A stretch of DNA of 25,402 nucleotides. It comes from a virus. Shown here piece after piece: positions 8,145 through 16,923 of this stretch. The stretch lies in IMG/VR virus record IMGVR_UViG_3300047480_000791, positions 1-25,402 of that record. One strand, given 5' to 3'. The position numbers and the translations under genes are program-made. How positions within the stretch are numbered: position 1 is the stretch's first letter; each line of letters begins with the position of its first letter. The notes below the pieces were generated by a model. That model was not told where the DNA came from, made no database searches, and was given only the letters and a program-made list of their open reading frames with translations.

Positions 8145-9396
8145 TACATTTTGTGTAATACCTTGGGTACAAATGGCAGCAAAGCCGATTGGCACTGCCA
8201 GAGTATGTTGTTTAATGACTAACAGTAAAGATAGTCAGCAAGGAACGATTCGTGATGAAAATGGTAAGCCATATAATCTCGGGCGTGATGATTTTGACGT
8301 CATTAAAAACGGTGATAAGGCACGTGAGATTCGACTAGCCATGTTGGCTGGTGAACGCCACAGTGATTGTAATACATGCTGGGTCAAAGAGGACGCGGGC
8401 GCAAGCAGTCGTAGAACTGTAAGCAATAAAATGTATCTAGGCGAGTTCGATGAATCCGTGGCAAGAGAACATACGGACACTGAAGGTAATACAGACTGGC
8501 AGCCTAGTTATTGGGATCTGCGTTTTGGTAACTTGTGTAATTTAAAATGTGTAATGTGTCACCCTGCTAGTAGCAGTCAATGGTATGAAGATTATGTATT
8601 GATAAATGGTACCACGAAATTTACCGACAGCGGCACAAAGATAAATCTCAAAGAAGTCGACGGTAGGTACAAAGATGCCGGCGAATATAATTGGTGGGAT
8701 AATCCTGAATTTTGGACTAAGCTAGAAGCCAAGATTCCCTATTTAAAACAAGTGTATCTAGTCGGCGGTGAGCCCATGCTTATAGAACCGCACTATGATT
8801 TTTTACAAAAAGTGATTGACAGCGGCAGAGCGCATGAAGTCACACTGGAATATGATACCAATTTAACCGCCATACATAAACGTGCACAGAATCTCTGGAA
8901 GCATTTTAAAAAGGTATGGCTGCGTATTAGCATAGACGATTTCGGTGACCAATTTGATTATATACGCTTTCCGGCTAGATGGCCGCAGATAAGTAAGAAT
9001 GTAGAAACATTAAGCAAAGAAATGTCTAATATCAAAATGGATTTCACAGTAACATGGCAAGTATTAAGTACATATACTACACCAAACCTTTTGGATTATT
9101 TTGAACAATTTGATAACCACAATTCTAGCGTTAGGATTTTAAGTAGCCCGGATTATTTCGATGTTGCTATTTTACCTAAGGAAGTAAAACAGGACATCAT
9201 AACAGTGTATAATACATGGGCGACCACCGACAAAAAGAAAAAACAAGTAGCCCATTTAATTAATTATTTAGAAACAAATATAGAAGGCGACCACGTAAAG
9301 GTCACTAAGTGTATTGAAATTTTAAATAAATTAGATGCCATTAGAAGTACAAATTGGAAGACTACATTCCCACAATTACATGAAAAGTTAAAATGA
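8137..9396 (+). CDS. Radical SAM protein with N-terminal twitch domain (group I)
   Basis: This 419-aa protein begins directly with the twitch-like domain: FCVIPW (C6), RVCC (C24, C25), and CNTCW (C78, C81). Core: LRFGNLCNLKCVMC with C134, C138 and C141, S146-x-x-W149, VGGEP (GGEP 210-213) followed by MLIEPHY, YDTNLT, and SIDDFGDQFDYIRFP. The end carries LDAIR and a TFPQL variant of the shared C-terminal block. Start by ATGAATAA overlap with the SGNH-like gene; end by ATGA overlap with the next radical SAM gene. Blocks MLIEPHY and DDFGD are close to those of the gene at 10843, suggesting a recent common ancestor within the array. Confidence 0.92.
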   Translation: MNNTFCVIPWVQMAAKPIGTARVCCLMTNSKDSQQGTIRDENGKPYNLGRDDFDVIKNGDKAREIRLAMLAGERHSDCNTCWVKEDAGASSRRTVSNKMYLGEFDESVAREHTDTEGNTDWQPSYWDLRFGNLCNLKCVMCHPASSSQWYEDYVLINGTTKFTDSGTKINLKEVDGRYKDAGEYNWWDNPEFWTKLEAKIPYLKQVYLVGGEPMLIEPHYDFLQKVIDSGRAHEVTLEYDTNLTAIHKRAQNLWKHFKKVWLRISIDDFGDQFDYIRFPARWPQISKNVETLSKEMSNIKMDFTVTWQVLSTYTTPNLLDYFEQFDNHNSSVRILSSPDYFDVAILPKEVKQDIITVYNTWATTDKKKKQVAHLINYLETNIEGDHVKVTKCIEILNKLDAIRSTNWKTTFPQLHEKLK

Positions 9397-10850
9397 CAGA
9401 ACAAACACCAGACTTTAATAAACATCGCGATCCCAATCGAAAAACATCACATTATTTTAATGTTAGTAAAACATGGTGCATTCTTCCCTGGATACACTTA
9501 AGCACTAGACCAGACGGACAAATGCGTGTGTGCTGTACAGCCAATGCCAGTAGTGTGGGCGCCACTAATGACAAAATACATGGTGGAAATATTGGTATTC
9601 TAAAAGACGAAGAAGGTCGTCCTAATAACCTAAACGTTGCAGATTTTGAATCAAGCTGGAACAGTACATATATGAAGAATGTACGTAGGCAAATGATGGC
9701 CGGGGAAAAGCCTTCTAGTTGCTTAAAATGCTATAAAGAAGAGGCCGCAGGCCATAGAAGTAAACGTCAGTGGGAAACAGAATACTGGAGTAAACGAGTT
9801 AGTATAGACGAACTGGTGCAAGAAACTAATGACGACGGGTCTATCCCACCCAAACTTAGATACATCGATTTGCGCTTTGGCACCAAATGTCAGCTAGCAT
9901 GTATTATGTGTAGCCCGCATGATAGTTCAGGCTGGATCAAAGACTGGCAAGCAGTTTATCCCAAAATTGAAAATGATAAAGTAAAAGAAATATGGAACTG
10001 GGAAAACAAAGGCAGTACCAACGGCAGCAGTTATAATTGGCATAAGAATAATCCTGTATTCTGGGAACAGTTCTATCAACAAATTCCTCACATGAAACAA
10101 CTATACTTTGCCGGTGGCGAAGCACTGATCATTGAAGAACATTATGACATACTAGAAGAATGTATACGTCAAGGTGTTGCTAAAGACATGGAAATACGTT
10201 ATAATAGCAATGGTATAGAGTGGAGAGAGGACTTATTTGAACTATGGAGTCACTTCAAACTTGTACGCTTTCATTATAGTGTTGATGCATTTGGTGCACA
10301 CAATGAATACATTAGGTATCCCAGTGACTGGAAGCGCACAGAAGAAGTATTCCATATATTAGATACACAGACCACCGACAACGTTGAAGTCACCGTAGCC
10401 TGTGCAGTTAATGCGTTAAACATTCATTATCTGCCAGAATTTATTAAGTGGAAAATGACACAGGACTTTAAGAAGATTAATATGTGGCCCCTGGGCGCTG
10501 GTGGTATCAACTTCCACTTTGTGTATTGGCCTGCATTCTTAAATGTCAAAGTACTTCCTAAGAAATTCAAAGACGAAGTTGCACGTAAGATCGAAGAAGA
10601 ACTGATCCCATGGTGGACAGAAAACTATATGAAAGGTGTTCGCGAAGGCGAAACACTGGATCAAGACGTGTTTTTGATGAATGAATATGGCATCAAGCGT
10701 TTACGCGGGTTGATTAGATTCATGCAAAGCGAGGACTGGAGCCAACGTTTACCTGAAATGAAAGATTACCTAGAAAAAATAGATGCACATCGTGGTACTA
10801 GTTTTTATGAAACGTTTACTGAAATGAAGGATATCTTCAACGATGTCTGA
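9393..10850 (+). CDS. Radical SAM protein with N-terminal twitch domain, GGEA variant (group I)
   Basis: At 485 aa this is the longest of the group. A 20-residue lead precedes the twitch-like domain: WCILPW (C29), RVCC (C47, C48), and CLKCY (C110, C113). Core: LRFGTKCQLACIMC with C166, C170 and C173, S178-x-x-W181. The SAM-contacting GGEP is GGEA (241-244), the only group I member where the Pro is lost. Then YNSNGI, SVDAFG and EYIRYP follow. An insertion of roughly 60 residues between about 350 and 420, rich in Trp and aromatic residues (MWPLGAGG, FHFVYWPAF), may shape a distinct substrate pocket. It ends with LEKIDAHR and a TFTEM block. Start by 4-nt ATGA overlap. Confidence 0.92.
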   Translation: MTEQTPDFNKHRDPNRKTSHYFNVSKTWCILPWIHLSTRPDGQMRVCCTANASSVGATNDKIHGGNIGILKDEEGRPNNLNVADFESSWNSTYMKNVRRQMMAGEKPSSCLKCYKEEAAGHRSKRQWETEYWSKRVSIDELVQETNDDGSIPPKLRYIDLRFGTKCQLACIMCSPHDSSGWIKDWQAVYPKIENDKVKEIWNWENKGSTNGSSYNWHKNNPVFWEQFYQQIPHMKQLYFAGGEALIIEEHYDILEECIRQGVAKDMEIRYNSNGIEWREDLFELWSHFKLVRFHYSVDAFGAHNEYIRYPSDWKRTEEVFHILDTQTTDNVEVTVACAVNALNIHYLPEFIKWKMTQDFKKINMWPLGAGGINFHFVYWPAFLNVKVLPKKFKDEVARKIEEELIPWWTENYMKGVREGETLDQDVFLMNEYGIKRLRGLIRFMQSEDWSQRLPEMKDYLEKIDAHRGTSFYETFTEMKDIFNDV

Positions 10851-12120
10851 ACGAATCATGTCTTTTGAAAAGAAAGACAAAATACATCGCTGGCTTGATA
10901 CCAATAATTTTTGTGTTATGCCATTTGCGCACGTTGCCATAGAATCAAATGGTGACGTTCGACCATGCTGTTTAGGTAACGTTTTAAAAAACGATGACGG
11001 TGCCAGTCTTAATATTGACAATGGTTCAGTGGCAGATGTTATCAAGCATCCTACGCATATTAAATTTAGAGAAGCATTTCTTAGAAACGAGCAACATCCT
11101 GCCTGTGAACCATGTTGGGGTGTCAATGCTAAGGATAGATTCAGTGGTAGATACGTGTACTCTAGTAGTTTAAAAGTAGCCGAAGTAGTTGAAGAAGTCA
11201 TGAATGGCAAGCAACCCGAACAACGTTTGGTCTGGCTGGAAATAAAAGCAGGCAATAGATGCAATCTTGCATGTAGAATATGCGGGTTATGGAACAGTGC
11301 TAAGTGGTTAAAAGAAACATTTGATTTGAAAAAATTAAACAACCCAGAGTACCCTGATTTTAGATCTAGCTCAGAGTTTAAGTATAACCAACAAGCTAAG
11401 TGGATTGACAACATAGACTTTTGGCGAAACATAGACATGTTCGAAGACGTTCGCGTCATACACATCATGGGCGGAGAACCTTTGATGATTGAAGAACACT
11501 ATGAAATGTTAAAAGCTATTATTGATCGCTTTGATGCCAGTAAGATATTACTATGGTACAACACCAACGGTACTATTATTCCTACACCTGAGCAGGAGGC
11601 TATACTTAATAAATTTAATGCTGTACATTGGAGTTTAAGCATAGATGATTTTGGCGATAAATTTAATTATCAACGCAGTGGAGCAGTCTGGGACGAAGTA
11701 AAAAATAATTTAGAATATTTTTTCAGTAAGCCAAACTATCACTCTACTATAGATGCCACTGTCAACATTTATAATATTGCAACTCTGCGTATTTTTTTAC
11801 AGGAACTCGAAAAGATGCCGTTTATAAATTCATTTACGCCGCATTATGTAACGACTCCCAATAGCCCAAATAATGTAAGAAGTCTACGCAAGGACATAAA
11901 AGAAACAATAACTAATTATTTGCTAGAAACTAAACAGCATGTAAATGTACGTTATCATCAAACCATAGATGAAATAATTGACTATATGAACGGTATAGAC
12001 ATGTGGTGCGAAGATACAGATGCTAGAAGAAAAAAAGAAATATTCTTTATTGATAAATCTAGAAACGAAGATTTTGTAAAAACATTCCCGGAGATGGCAC
12101 AGCTATTAAACTATGAGTGA
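10843..12120 (+). CDS. Radical SAM protein with N-terminal twitch domain (group I)
   Basis: This is a 425-aa protein. Twitch-like Cys: FCVMPF (C24), RPCC (C42, C43), and CEPCW (C88, C91). Core: IKAGNRCNLACRIC with C140, C144 and C147, S152-x-x-W155, MGGEP (GGEP 210-213), YNTNGT, SIDDFGDKFNYQR. C-terminal TFPEM block. ATG at 10843 gives the 8-nt overlap ATGTCTGA and has AAGGA 11 nt upstream; an in-frame ATG at 10858 would lose the junction pattern and is less likely. A long opposite-strand frame lies across the 5' half, but the conserved domains place the real gene on this strand. Confidence 0.92.
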   Translation: MSERIMSFEKKDKIHRWLDTNNFCVMPFAHVAIESNGDVRPCCLGNVLKNDDGASLNIDNGSVADVIKHPTHIKFREAFLRNEQHPACEPCWGVNAKDRFSGRYVYSSSLKVAEVVEEVMNGKQPEQRLVWLEIKAGNRCNLACRICGLWNSAKWLKETFDLKKLNNPEYPDFRSSSEFKYNQQAKWIDNIDFWRNIDMFEDVRVIHIMGGEPLMIEEHYEMLKAIIDRFDASKILLWYNTNGTIIPTPEQEAILNKFNAVHWSLSIDDFGDKFNYQRSGAVWDEVKNNLEYFFSKPNYHSTIDATVNIYNIATLRIFLQELEKMPFINSFTPHYVTTPNSPNNVRSLRKDIKETITNYLLETKQHVNVRYHQTIDEIIDYMNGIDMWCEDTDARRKKEIFFIDKSRNEDFVKTFPEMAQLLNYE

Positions 12121-13426
12121 ACAAGGCGATAAAAACAAACAACTAAGTCCTACCATTTGTTTACTTCCGGTCAGCAGTATTAGTATACATGCCACTGGTA
12201 AAATTGTACGTTGCCAAATGAGCGAAACTCCCATGGGAGACGTATCAGAAGGCAGTATTATTCAGCAATGGGATAACGAAAAATTTCAACAGCTAAGACA
12301 AACACAGTTAGATGGAGATTGGTTACGTGGCTGCGATAACTGTAAAATAAAAGAAGAAAAGAATGTAGTCAGTAAACGACAACATTGGATGACCCTGGAT
12401 CTCTTCGACGATGTATGGGAAAAAGTCGACTGGCAAAAAAAGACTGGTAATAAAATATATCATCTAGACATTGCATTTAATAATATTTGCAATTTCAAAT
12501 GTATGATGTGTAGCAGTGCCTATAGTAATGCGTGGATAGGCGACGAAGAAAAATTAAAAGAAAAAGGATTCAATGGCAGCTCAGGGCATGATATAAGAAC
12601 TAGTAGCACATGGAATAGACAGAAATGGACTTTGAGTAGCCAACAACTAGAAGAAGTAATAGATAATGCTCCGGATCTTAGACGTGTTGAAATATTAGGA
12701 GGCGAACCTTTCCTAGTACCAGAATTCTTAGAATTCCTAAAACTATTGCGTGATCGAGGCCTAGATAAAAACATCGAGTTAATGATTACTACTAACGGTA
12801 GCGTAGTAACCGAAGAAAAGCTAGAATTGCTAGAAGGGTTCAAATATGTAAATATCAATCTTAGTCTAGACGGCACTGGTGCTTACTTTTCTTATCTCAG
12901 AAGTGCCGGATGGATTGATTGGCAAGGAATAGTAGAAAAAGCCACCATGATTAAAGAATGGTGCGACCGACCACGTCCGGGGCAATATAAGCTAAACATT
13001 AATGGAACATTTCAGCTTATTAACATATTGAATTTGCGCGAGTTCATCGAGTTCATTATCAAGTTCTATGGTTGGGACAAAAATGATCCCGTAACTGCTA
13101 GTAAAAATAGACATAGCTTTGAACATAGAATTTTAGTAGGACCTAAAATGCTAAAGGCTGACTGGGCACCAGTCAGGTTAGTTGATGCTGCCATTGATCA
13201 AATCGACAGTTTGATACACGACTACCCGTTCTTATCAAGGATAACAGAAAGACGATACTTAAATGATATTAGGACTCTGTTAATGAAAATTAAATCTGAC
13301 ACTCACGGTGATGCAGAGGAGTATAGAAAAAACTTTGTTACTTTTATTAAGGCCATTGACTTCATAAGAAAAAATAATATCGTAGATGTAGCGCCGGAGT
13401 TGGCAAAGGAGTTATTCAATGAATGA
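12113..13426 (+). CDS. Radical SAM protein with variant N-terminal twitch domain (group I')
   Basis: This is a 437-aa protein. The twitch-like domain keeps ICLLPV (C16), C34 and CDNC (C74, C77), but the usual Cys-Cys pair is Cys-Gln, followed by the block SETPMG. The same change is seen in the gene at 20201 (RCMMSSAPMG). Core: FNNICNFKCMMC with C126, C130 and C133, S138-x-x-W141, LGGEP (GGEP 196-199), ITTNGSV, SLDGTG and YLR. The C-terminus has IDFIR and APEL. The block KTGNKIYHL before the core also matches 20201 (KTGNNIYHL), so the two form a subfamily. Start by ATGAGTGA overlap. Confidence 0.92.
   Translation: MSEQGDKNKQLSPTICLLPVSSISIHATGKIVRCQMSETPMGDVSEGSIIQQWDNEKFQQLRQTQLDGDWLRGCDNCKIKEEKNVVSKRQHWMTLDLFDDVWEKVDWQKKTGNKIYHLDIAFNNICNFKCMMCSSAYSNAWIGDEEKLKEKGFNGSSGHDIRTSSTWNRQKWTLSSQQLEEVIDNAPDLRRVEILGGEPFLVPEFLEFLKLLRDRGLDKNIELMITTNGSVVTEEKLELLEGFKYVNINLSLDGTGAYFSYLRSAGWIDWQGIVEKATMIKEWCDRPRPGQYKLNINGTFQLINILNLREFIEFIIKFYGWDKNDPVTASKNRHSFEHRILVGPKMLKADWAPVRLVDAAIDQIDSLIHDYPFLSRITERRYLNDIRTLLMKIKSDTHGDAEEYRKNFVTFIKAIDFIRKNNIVDVAPELAKELFNE
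13406..13411 (+). promoter_or_regulatory. Shine-Dalgarno AAGGAG for the gene at 13419
   Basis: AAGGAG lies 7 nt before the ATG at 13419, inside the end of the preceding radical SAM gene. It is the best ribosome binding site in the run; many neighbouring starts have none. Confidence 0.65.
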
Positions 13427-14594
13427 TAATTTTTGTTACATGCCATGGCATGGTCTAGCTATTGCTGCCAACGGCGGCGTTAAACCATGCTGTCAATGGC
13501 AGGGAAACTTAGGAAAAGTCGACGAAGTTAATCTAGTAGAGCAATTTAAGTCACACCCTAAAATTGTTGCTCTTCGAACAGATTTTATCAATAACAAAAA
13601 ACCCAGCAGTTGTTCTAGTTGTTGGACTAGGGAAAGTCAAATAGGCGAAAGTAGACGCTTATGGTTTAAAGAAAAATTCATTGATTCCATACCCACAGAC
13701 TACTCGTATTCAGCTGAGTTGGATGAAATATATTGGACTCAGGCTGATATAAATCTCAGCAATGTCTGCAACTTAAAGTGTAGGATGTGTGGCAGCTGGG
13801 CTAGCAACAGTTGGTTTGAAGAAGATCTTGTACTAAGTAAAATAAATCCTGCGTTTGAAAAAGAAAGCAATCCTGCAAATCAAAAAATCAGACAACATGA
13901 ATTGGATGATCTTAGATCTCTGCTACCTTATCTTAGCAAAGTTAAACGAATTGATTTTAAGGGCGGAGAACCTATGATGGCTAAAAATCACGTCGAGTTC
14001 TTAGAAATGCTGGTCGAAGAAGGTTTACATGAAAAGTTAGTTCTACAGTATACAACCAATGGTACAATAGTTAATCCTAAAATACTAAATGTATTATCTA
14101 AATTTAAAAAGATTAGAATAATGTTTAGTATAGAAGGAACAGGTAGCCTATACAGTTACATCCGCGGTGGCAAGTATACAATTGATCAAATGGAAGAAAC
14201 TTTAGTTTTGTATAACAATTTGCCCAATGTAGAGATAGGTTTTAACGTAACTATTCAGGCTTATAATCTTTTAAATCTCAAAGAATTAAGACAACAATTA
14301 ATAACATGGGATAAAAAGTATTCCAATGTAAGTTCTAATAGTGCATTCACAACAATATGTAACAGTCCAATGTACCTAAGCCCGTTTGTATTGCCAGCGC
14401 CTCTTAGATTACTAGCAGAAGAACAGTTATCTGATATAGAAGATTTTAAGATACTAGTCAGCAATATTAAATCTGATAATATACACCGGCAACATTGGCA
14501 AACTTTTAAACATTTTACCAAAGAATTGGATCAAATGAGAGAAGAAAATATACTCAGTCTTATACCTGAATTAGAAAGTTACTGGCATGGTTAA
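13419..14594 (+). CDS. Radical SAM protein with N-terminal twitch domain (group I)
   Basis: This 391-aa protein is compact and starts with FCYMPW (C6), KPCC (C24, C25) and CSSCW (C65, C68). Core: INLSNVCNLKCRMC with C117, C121 and C124, S129-x-x-W132, KGGEP (GGEP 182-185), YTTNGT, and SIEGTGSLYSYIRGG with Glu where most paralogs have Asp. It ends with LDQMR and IPEL. The start is set by a strong Shine-Dalgarno and the ATGAATGA overlap. It ends at ATGGTTAA, which overlaps the split group II gene. Confidence 0.92.
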   Translation: MNDNFCYMPWHGLAIAANGGVKPCCQWQGNLGKVDEVNLVEQFKSHPKIVALRTDFINNKKPSSCSSCWTRESQIGESRRLWFKEKFIDSIPTDYSYSAELDEIYWTQADINLSNVCNLKCRMCGSWASNSWFEEDLVLSKINPAFEKESNPANQKIRQHELDDLRSLLPYLSKVKRIDFKGGEPMMAKNHVEFLEMLVEEGLHEKLVLQYTTNGTIVNPKILNVLSKFKKIRIMFSIEGTGSLYSYIRGGKYTIDQMEETLVLYNNLPNVEIGFNVTIQAYNLLNLKELRQQLITWDKKYSNVSSNSAFTTICNSPMYLSPFVLPAPLRLLAEEQLSDIEDFKILVSNIKSDNIHRQHWQTFKHFTKELDQMREENILSLIPELESYWHG

Positions 14595-15288
14595 ATTAGT
14601 TGCTGTAGAAGACAATTATGCTCCTAAGGACAATTGGTTGCGTATAGAATGGAATTTAGGAAAACGTTGTAATTACGATTGTAGTTACTGCGGCAGCGAC
14701 ATTCATGACAGAGAAAGTCCTCATTTAAGTTTAGAAGTAATCGAAAAAACAGTTAAACAAATTGCAGATGTTGCCAAATCACAGGGCAAGGAATGTCGTA
14801 TTAGTTTAACTGGCGGTGAGCCGTTTGCGCATCCAAAAATAATTGAGATACTTAAGACTATTAAAGATCACGGTATCAACAAAATCAGTGTTACTACCAA
14901 CGGCAGTGTGCCACTTAAAAAATATGTGGACAGTCTGCCATATATTAATTATTACATTTTTAGTTACCATTTTGAATTTGCTTATCATGACAAAATTATA
15001 AACACTATCGTAGAGTTAAATAAACTTGTTAAAGAACGTAAGAATCAAAATTTGCATACCCATTTGATGTACCTACCAGGTAAAATGGCAGAAGCAAATG
15101 AGATAATTGATATCATGAATGAAAATGATGTACACTGGGTAATAAGAAGAATCCGTCCTAGGTTAGATCCAGAGACAAAGACATGGGCGGCACCTGGATT
15201 AAGTGGTTTGAAAACTACACACGATAAATGCAAGGACGATTACTATACTCAAGAAGAACTTGATTTTATGTTGAATAAAAAGAAATGA
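14587..15288 (+). CDS. Radical SAM core protein lacking its own auxiliary domain (group II, split, part 1)
   Basis: This 233-aa protein is short for a radical SAM enzyme with an auxiliary domain. Core: EWNLGKRCNYDCSYC with C28, C32 and C35, TGGEPFAHP (GGEP 76-79), and VTTNGSV. It stops at YTQEELDFMLNKKK, which aligns with YTQSQIDYIQANRK in the middle of the fused relative at 21381. The missing C-terminal Cys domain is encoded by the next gene, which starts by ATGA overlap in the -1 frame. The two probably form a heterodimer. Alternatively they are joined by a -1 frameshift in the A-rich stretch 15277-15285, or the split is a one-base sequence error. Confidence 0.9.
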   Translation: MVKLVAVEDNYAPKDNWLRIEWNLGKRCNYDCSYCGSDIHDRESPHLSLEVIEKTVKQIADVAKSQGKECRISLTGGEPFAHPKIIEILKTIKDHGINKISVTTNGSVPLKKYVDSLPYINYYIFSYHFEFAYHDKIINTIVELNKLVKERKNQNLHTHLMYLPGKMAEANEIIDIMNENDVHWVIRRIRPRLDPETKTWAAPGLSGLKTTHDKCKDDYYTQEELDFMLNKKK

Positions 15289-15623
15289 CCAGTAAAGTAA
15301 CAAATTGGGCAAATATAGTAGTGCATTACGCAGACGGTACCAGTGAAGAAAGCAACGTCAATGATTTACTGGCCAACGAAACAAATAAGTTTAAAGGTTG
15401 GATGTGCTGGGCAGGTTTGCAAAACTTAACCATAGACAACGATGGTAATGTTTGGCGTGCTATCTGCAAGGTAGGTGGCAAATTAGGTGACATACACACT
15501 GGTTTTTCTGTGCCCACAGAACCCATAATATGCACCAAAGAAAACTGTACTTGCGCTGCCGATATACAGCTAAGTAAAGCAGATTTAAATAATATTAAAA
15601 GATTAAGGATTAGTAATGAGTGA
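15285..15623 (+). CDS. Stand-alone SPASM/twitch-like Cys domain (group II, split, part 2)
   Basis: This 112-aa protein is made almost only of the C-terminal domain of group II radical SAM enzymes. NETNKFKGW leads to C41, then DNDGNVWRAIC (C61), GGKLGD, and C83-x4-C88-x-C90. The fused relative at 21381 has C252, C273, C299, C304 and C306 with the same CX4CXC ending and the same NKFKDW lead. It has no SAM-binding core of its own, so it should work with the 14587 product and carry the auxiliary cluster. It begins at the ATG of the ATGA overlap and ends in the 8-nt overlap ATGAGTGA. Confidence 0.85.
   Translation: MTSKVTNWANIVVHYADGTSEESNVNDLLANETNKFKGWMCWAGLQNLTIDNDGNVWRAICKVGGKLGDIHTGFSVPTEPIICTKENCTCAADIQLSKADLNNIKRLRISNE
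15605..15609 (+). promoter_or_regulatory. Shine-Dalgarno AAGGA for the gene at 15616
   Basis: AAGGA lies 6 nt before the ATG at 15616, within the end of the preceding gene, and supports that start together with the 8-nt overlap. Confidence 0.55.
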
Positions 15624-16920
15624 CGAAGGCTTGGGTAAAAAACACCTAAAGAATTTTAAACCCAGCGAAATTTTCAAAGAAAAATACGGCTTTACTGTAG
15701 ACGATAGTACGTTTTGTATAATGCCATTCATACATACAAGTACAACCACCAATGGCGATTTTAGACTATGCTGCCGTAGTACCAAAATTTGGGATATTAA
15801 AAATATTCCTTTGCGTGATCTATGGAATCATAGAAAATATAAAACAGTTAGAAACAATTTAGCAGTTGGTGTTAAAGATACTCATTGCAACGCTTGTTGG
15901 AAGATGGAAGACAAAGGTATCACTAGTCTTAGACAGAGTCAAAATTACGAACGCACAGAACAATATGCACATATAGTCAACGAATGGAATCGCACAGAAT
16001 TGGTTCCATGGAGTATCCCCATTGTTGAATTTAAATTAAGCAATTTATGCAATCTAAAATGTCGCATGTGCTGGCCCAAGGACAGCACACCATGGTTGCA
16101 AGACTGGGACGATGTAAAACATATATACGAAGACGGTGAGCAGGATTACATCAATGGAATCATTGACAGTAATAATATGCGAAGTAAACCTATACTAAAC
16201 TTATTCGAAACACATAACGACTTTGTCAATGATTTATATGAAATAATAGACGATATCAAAGAATTTGAATTTGCCGGTGGTGAACCTCTAATGGATCCAC
16301 TTCATTATAACATGTTAGCGAGGATTAAAAAACCCGAAGAAGTAATTTTAAAGTATAGTACAAATTTATCTGACCTTGAAGCTAAAAAAGGTCGTAATGT
16401 GTTAGACCTTTGGGGAAAATTCAAAGCAATACGTTTAACAATTAGTATAGACGGCTACGACGAACTCAATGCTTATATTAGACACGGTTCTATATGGAAC
16501 GACGTAAAAGAAAATATAAAACAAACCAAAGACAGACTGGGCGACAAATTAGAGTATATAAAAGCCAGTACTTGTATATCTGCACTTAATATTGAATATC
16601 TAGTAGAAACCCTCGAAGCAATAGACACTGACTTTGATGTAATGTGGCATACAAGTCGCTTACAATGGCCTAGCTTCTTACATGCTAACGTTCTACCAAT
16701 AGATAGACTTGAAGCAGCTAAAGAAAAGATGGTTGCAAAAACGTTGTTGATGAAAGAAGACTCTGTTAAAGAAATTAACAATAAGAGACATATGTTAGAC
16801 GCCATTAACTGGGTAGACGAGTGTATAGCTACGAATAAATACAATGTTAACTTTGAAAAGTTTCAAAAATTTAATGAAACATTAGACACAAAAAGAAAAG
16901 AACAGTTTACAGGAAAATAA
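15616..16920 (+). CDS. Radical SAM protein with N-terminal twitch domain (group I)
   Basis: This is a 434-aa protein with a 30-residue lead before FCIMPF (C34), RLCC (C52, C53) and CNACW (C91, C94). Core: FKLSNLCNLKCRMC with C145, C149 and C152, S157-x-x-W160, AGGEP (GGEP 221-224), YSTNLS, SIDGYDELNAYIR. The C-terminus has LDTKR, but the protein ends a few residues later, so it lacks the final PEL-type block seen in most group I members. It is followed after 3 nt by a different kind of gene, so it closes the first block of consecutive radical SAM genes (8137-16920). Confidence 0.92.
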   Translation: MSDEGLGKKHLKNFKPSEIFKEKYGFTVDDSTFCIMPFIHTSTTTNGDFRLCCRSTKIWDIKNIPLRDLWNHRKYKTVRNNLAVGVKDTHCNACWKMEDKGITSLRQSQNYERTEQYAHIVNEWNRTELVPWSIPIVEFKLSNLCNLKCRMCWPKDSTPWLQDWDDVKHIYEDGEQDYINGIIDSNNMRSKPILNLFETHNDFVNDLYEIIDDIKEFEFAGGEPLMDPLHYNMLARIKKPEEVILKYSTNLSDLEAKKGRNVLDLWGKFKAIRLTISIDGYDELNAYIRHGSIWNDVKENIKQTKDRLGDKLEYIKASTCISALNIEYLVETLEAIDTDFDVMWHTSRLQWPSFLHANVLPIDRLEAAKEKMVAKTLLMKEDSVKEINNKRHMLDAINWVDECIATNKYNVNFEKFQKFNETLDTKRKEQFTGK

Positions 16921-16923
16921 TTA

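Noticed and set aside
10770-11468. Opposite-strand 232-codon open frame across the radical SAM gene at 10843
   Set aside because: The plus strand has complete twitch and radical SAM motifs in phase. The antisense product has no recognisable domain and an odd composition, so it is a shadow.
15276-15282. Canonical -1 slippery heptamer at the split radical SAM junction
   Set aside because: The stretch reads T AAA AAG, which is not an X-XXY-YYZ site because the first base is T. A frameshift remains possible only as a weaker A-rich slip, noted under findings.
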